From Bacteroidales bacterium (GTDB taxonomy: Bacteria > Bacteroidota > Bacteroidia > Bacteroidales > UBA4417), in NCBI GenBank assembly GCA_030654075.1, contig JAURYB010000073.1:58291-122290 (forward strand): 64,000 nucleotides of DNA, given 5' to 3'. This document shows positions 62,001 through 64,000 of this stretch, piece after piece. A model generated the notes under the pieces. It made no database searches and was not told the origin of the DNA. It worked only from the letters and a program-made list of their open reading frames with translations. Position 1 is the stretch's first letter, and every line of letters begins with the position of its first letter. A program made the position numbers and the translations under genes.

Positions 62001-63134
62001 AAAACTATTATAAAATCAGAAGACTCAAAACTGATCATCGAAGTCGAAGACAATGGAGTGGGAATAAAGCCAGAGTATTTTGACAAGGTTTTTGAACCTT
62101 TTGGAATATCTTCGGCCCGTAAAAAGGGAAGTTTCCCCGGATATCGTTCAACCGGATTGGGTCTTGCCGTTACGAAAGGGCTGATTGAGCTGCTGAAAGG
62201 CACCATCGGCTTCGAAAGTACAGCTGGTGTAGGAACCAGGTTTACCTGCGTTTTCCCGGATGTGCACCAGGTAAGCCTTGTCGAGTTGGTGAACGAACCT
62301 GCCGAGGAATATGATGAAATCAGTTTCATTGATGAAAAAGCACCTGATATCCCCGAAGGCATTTCAACCCTGTCTGCCGGAAAGCCGCTGATACTGCTGG
62401 TAGATGATGATCCGGAAATATTGGTGTTGCTCCGTGATTTCCTGCAGACAGACTATAATATCATTTTTGCGACCAACGGAATAGAAGCGTTAAATAAAGT
62501 CTTTTCTGATAAGCCGGATCTGCTCGTTTCGGATATCATGATGCCAGAAATGGATGGTATTGAACTTTGTGACAAGTTGCGGGAAAATTTCGACACCAGC
62601 CACCTGCCGGTGATCCTGCTCACTGCCAAAGCCGAAATAGAGGACCGGATCAGCGGTTTAAAAGCCGGTGCCGATTCATATATACCAAAACCTTTCCATC
62701 CTGAACATCTGAAAGTACGCATCGATAAACTGTTGCGTTCGCGGTCAAATATGAGAATCCGGTTTGGCCAGCCAAATGAAAATCCCGCCCTGGTTAAAGA
62801 AATCCCTGACCCGTTCTTCCAAAAGATGATCAGTTATATTGATGAAAATATCGATGATGAATCGTTTTCATCCGAAAAGCTTTGCGATAAACTGGCCATC
62901 AGTAAGTCATCGCTTTATAATAAAACCAAGTCGTTGCTTGGCACCACACCACACAGCCTGATAAACCAGCGCCGTTTAAGCAAAGCAGCCATACTGCTGA
63001 AATCCACATCCATGACGGTAAGCGAAATTATCGATCAGACCGGATTTGCCAGCAGAACACACTTCTATGAGTTATTCAACAAAGCCTATGAGTGCTCGCC
63101 TTCGGATTACAGGGGTAGCACTTTGAGAGGTTAG
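59049..63134 (+). CDS. Hybrid two-component system regulator (HTCS)
   Basis: This 1361-residue one-protein phosphorelay has a signal/anchor (residues 10-30), then two periplasmic seven-bladed propellers made of Reg_prop repeats (EGYVWFGTWNGLNRYDG, DGSIWVGTDGKGIDI, PGVIWIGTRGLGVYRY). A Y_Y_Y domain ends LQIRVSDENGNWS and is followed by one helix (IIGYILLFIGIQAWIF). The cytoplasmic part has HisKA with NVAHEFRTPLTL, HATPase_c with VEDNGVGIKPEYFD and STGLGLAV, a receiver with VSDIMMPEMDG, and an AraC-type HTH. It senses an oligosaccharide and activates a PUL, here probably one beyond the right edge. No ATG precedes the propeller in frame; the TTG at 59049, right after a stop, is the likely start. 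Confidence 0.92.
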   Translation: MLISDFIFSKFRRYVFLGCTLLLCVPLKAEYKTNVHSISRREGLSNGAVNTIIKDSEGYVWFGTWNGLNRYDGSNIVTYLPGSNSSSIHNHVIRELYPSAAGPIWMLTNKGVGLYDNIHDRFTSFFTQESEQINYENDIAVCHSDRYGTLASVFGKGVFSFDSSTRQFNKISFEQQSLALSLSIKRIHIAANRAYCITASGQLVMVSGSRLLNVMQLPLTGAMSSSFSVMINRRPYLLITQRAGAAILVDLKTKEIQQLRLPDDIITSFSISKVKEKLWVGTEKGRIYSFNLLTRKFEVLNTLSNPLKNNPITTRIQSICETENDILWIGTDGNGVYYLKLTEFPNKSLSSDQLAYPIVRSILVTSKRDVLIGTKGGGIDIFDANGNHIREISVKNGLSNNSVLSFHEQNDGSIWVGTDGKGIDIISADYRSIRNFPRDFNISRPLSFSSVYRILEDSDHRIYLGTSGFGVIMIELDKTRNSTPINNEQIVLDKNISAPGQQKQIVYSLAEEKPGVIWIGTRGLGVYRYNTITKRVIGQYTTRTNPKAIRNDDILSLSANYLGRIWVGTSNGIFNLVPVSDDLVKVEGLTVQSDLTNTSVHALQFDKMGNLWITTNQGLSMIDNSRLNVRSFNSNDGLVNFEYSDGASYYDVSAGKLYIGGTMGVDIIQTDEIKFSSYFPPIAINQLYIKNQLAEPGNESVLTTRINHQERLNLNYNQNSLTFYVSPLAFWAQERHRISYRMKGFLEDWTVNTPNQPINFSNLEPGKYLLQIRVSDENGNWSKQIREVKIVIAPPFWRTIWAIIGYILLFIGIQAWIFSAYRRREARKKEAILQEFQKKKEAELQSYKIEFFTNVAHEFRTPLTLITSHIHALLEDTRNVVENPRLLKVFNNSIKLQKLVLEIMQFRKLEKGKEPLNIQVTKPVELIREVVLDLEPLAQQRKIVCEVIAPDAEIGFRTDADKLQRIVTNLVSNSIKYNKPGGYVKTIIKSEDSKLIIEVEDNGVGIKPEYFDKVFEPFGISSARKKGSFPGYRSTGLGLAVTKGLIELLKGTIGFESTAGVGTRFTCVFPDVHQVSLVELVNEPAEEYDEISFIDEKAPDIPEGISTLSAGKPLILLVDDDPEILVLLRDFLQTDYNIIFATNGIEALNKVFSDKPDLLVSDIMMPEMDGIELCDKLRENFDTSHLPVILLTAKAEIEDRISGLKAGADSYIPKPFHPEHLKVRIDKLLRSRSNMRIRFGQPNENPALVKEIPDPFFQKMISYIDENIDDESFSSEKLCDKLAISKSSLYNKTKSLLGTTPHSLINQRRLSKAAILLKSTSMTVSEIIDQTGFASRTHFYELFNKAYECSPSDYRGSTLRG

Positions 63135-63149
63135 AGAAGGCGGGAGAAG

Positions 63150-63215
63150 AGCTTGGAGACAGGGCGATGGGGCGACGGAGAGACGGAGAGAGAGGGAGAG
63201 GGAGCGACAGGGCGA
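63150..63215 (+). repeat. Purine-rich octamer run (GGGCGATG/GAGAGACG type)
   Basis: Roughly eight 8-bp units follow one another after the HTCS stop: GGGCGATG, GGGCGACG, GAGAGACG, GAGAGAGA, GGGAGAGG, GAGCGACA, GGGCGAGA. The motif is close to the G-rich 7-mers at 6939 and 57718 but the step is 8 bp. Confidence 0.6.
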
Positions 63216-63626
63216 GAGTGAGACTTTAGCCTTATTGCTGGCAAGGCGAAGGGCGACACTTCGGCTTCGCTAAGTGCAGGCGGGGCGTGGGGTGAAACGG
63301 AGAAAGGCGGGAAATGAAAGAAAAAATGGCAACATGTAGTCAGATTAAATTCCTGAAACCGATTAAAAATAAACTTCCCGATAAAGTATCAGATAACCGA
63401 ATAATTTATTTCTGTTTCAGCAGAACGTTTAAATATTTTGGTTGTTAGTATATAGAAGTACTTTACTGTTATTTCACATAGATCTTTTCTTAACCTGTGT
63501 GAAAAACTGAAACGCTTTAAATGGGTCAGTCATAAAAGTTGGGGAAGAAGAATGATTTTTTGGAAAGGCCATACGTTTTTTGAAACTTTCTGGTTTCGTT
63601 TTTTCACGTAAGTGATAGTTAATAAA

Positions 63627-63703
63627 GCACCGTAGGTGCGAACTTATGGTAGAAAAAAGATCATCAATATATTAAAAGCCTCGTAGAGGCGGTATTATTG
63701 ATG
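63627..63703 (+). repeat. Two 26-nt hairpin-tail units 51 bp apart (REP-like)
   Basis: Unit 1 at 63627-63652 has stem GCACC/GGTGC, loop GTA and tail GAACTTATGGTAG. Unit 2 at 63678-63703 has stem GCCTC/GAGGC, loop GTA and tail GGTATTATTGATG. Both are preceded by AAA. Size, stem and loop lengths, tail length and 51-bp spacing equal those of the units at 40325-40520, while the loop is GTA instead of AGC/AGA. Confidence 0.8.
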
Positions 63704-64000
63704 AAAAAATTATTCATAAAATTCAAAAATATAGGCTGCTATCGTGAATATGAGAAACCTCTATATCTTTCCTGCCATGAAAATTAGCCAACCATAAGTT
63801 TATTCTTATTAATCCATTTCGAAAAACCGGCCTTTACAATTCTTACAATGTACGAAAGAGATTAAAAGGGACTCATTTCTAAAAACCTATGGACATGGTC
63901 TTTGTACCCATTTACTGCCAGGGGAAATTGATTGGTATTGGTTAAAATTCATGAGATATATTTGAATAGCTCAGGACGCATTTTGGATGGCAATATATTT

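Larger units (their letters stand above)
63135..64000. other. 866-bp region without a gene at the right edge
   Basis: No open frame with family features is seen on either strand. It holds a purine-rich octamer-like run at 63150-63215 and two 26-nt hairpin-tail units at 63627-63703, listed separately. The last 300 bases are AT-rich and featureless. Confidence 0.55.

Noticed and set aside
63627..63703. Tandem tRNA-like or riboswitch structure
   Set aside because: Stems are 5 bp with 3-nt loops and no further helices, which fits a repeat unit and not a folded regulatory RNA.

Overview
The window is a chromosomal piece of a Bacteroidota bacterium, most likely a free-living member of the Bacteroidales. 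The evidence is a SusC/SusD pair inside a polysaccharide utilization locus (PUL), several proteins with type IX secretion (T9SS) sorting domains, a GldH lipoprotein, a hybrid two-component regulator of the HTCS type, many lipoprotein signal peptides, and promoters of the Bacteroidota type (TAnnTTTG -7 box). No rRNA, tRNA or CRISPR array was seen. The genus cannot be named from sequence reading alone.

Layout. 1-2230 is a decayed margin: a PqqD-like gene, a broken CxxCH protein gene and the remnant of an IS3-family transposase. 2270-9230 holds housekeeping genes: a MEMO1-AMMECR1 fusion lipoprotein, mnmA, gldH, a regulatory-domain protein, ribF and asd. A very large secreted lamin-tail-domain protein (9399-13097) and a mazEF toxin-antitoxin pair follow. 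13854-34950 is a complete PUL. A divergent AraC regulator faces susC-susD and a SusE-position lipoprotein. Behind these, on the same strand, are two paralogous clan GH-A-like lipoproteins, a GH130 phosphorylase, an arylsulfotransferase-like lipoprotein, a T9SS-sorted binding-type protein, an SSS-family symporter, a sialate O-acetylesterase-like enzyme and a GH2 beta-mannosidase. GH2, GH130, a deacetylase and a sugar/Na+ symporter together suggest a beta-mannoside-containing, probably acetylated glycan. That substrate is inferred.

35008-53235 is mixed: comF, an OmpA-containing secreted-protein operon, an acetate transporter, a DUF4143-type ATPase, an FKBP isomerase, an LVIVD-repeat operon, a nitroreductase, a zinc peptidase lipoprotein, a zinc-ribbon gene broken by a 95-bp insertion, a CotH-kinase protein and an acyl-CoA ligase. 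53664-63134 has a tandem pair of unusual basic membrane proteins, a DUF1761 protein, a DRE-TIM lyase-like enzyme and a 1361-residue HTCS regulator whose target locus probably lies beyond the right edge.

The least explained signals are non-coding. (1) Hairpin units of fixed 26-nt design (5-bp stem, 3-nt loop, 13-nt tail), with stem sequences that change on both sides, occur at a pitch of about 50 bp at 40325-40520 (two inverted, two direct) and again at 63627-63703. (2) Three consecutive 37-nt hairpins (16-5-16) lie at 40135-40303. (3) Many intergenic regions carry short arrays built on unrelated motifs that share a 7-bp period, the longest being 34 units at 42653-42890 in the fkp promoter region. 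(4) A 95-bp insertion, including a 6-bp target duplication and an internal inverted repeat, disrupts the zinc-ribbon gene at 49640-49734.
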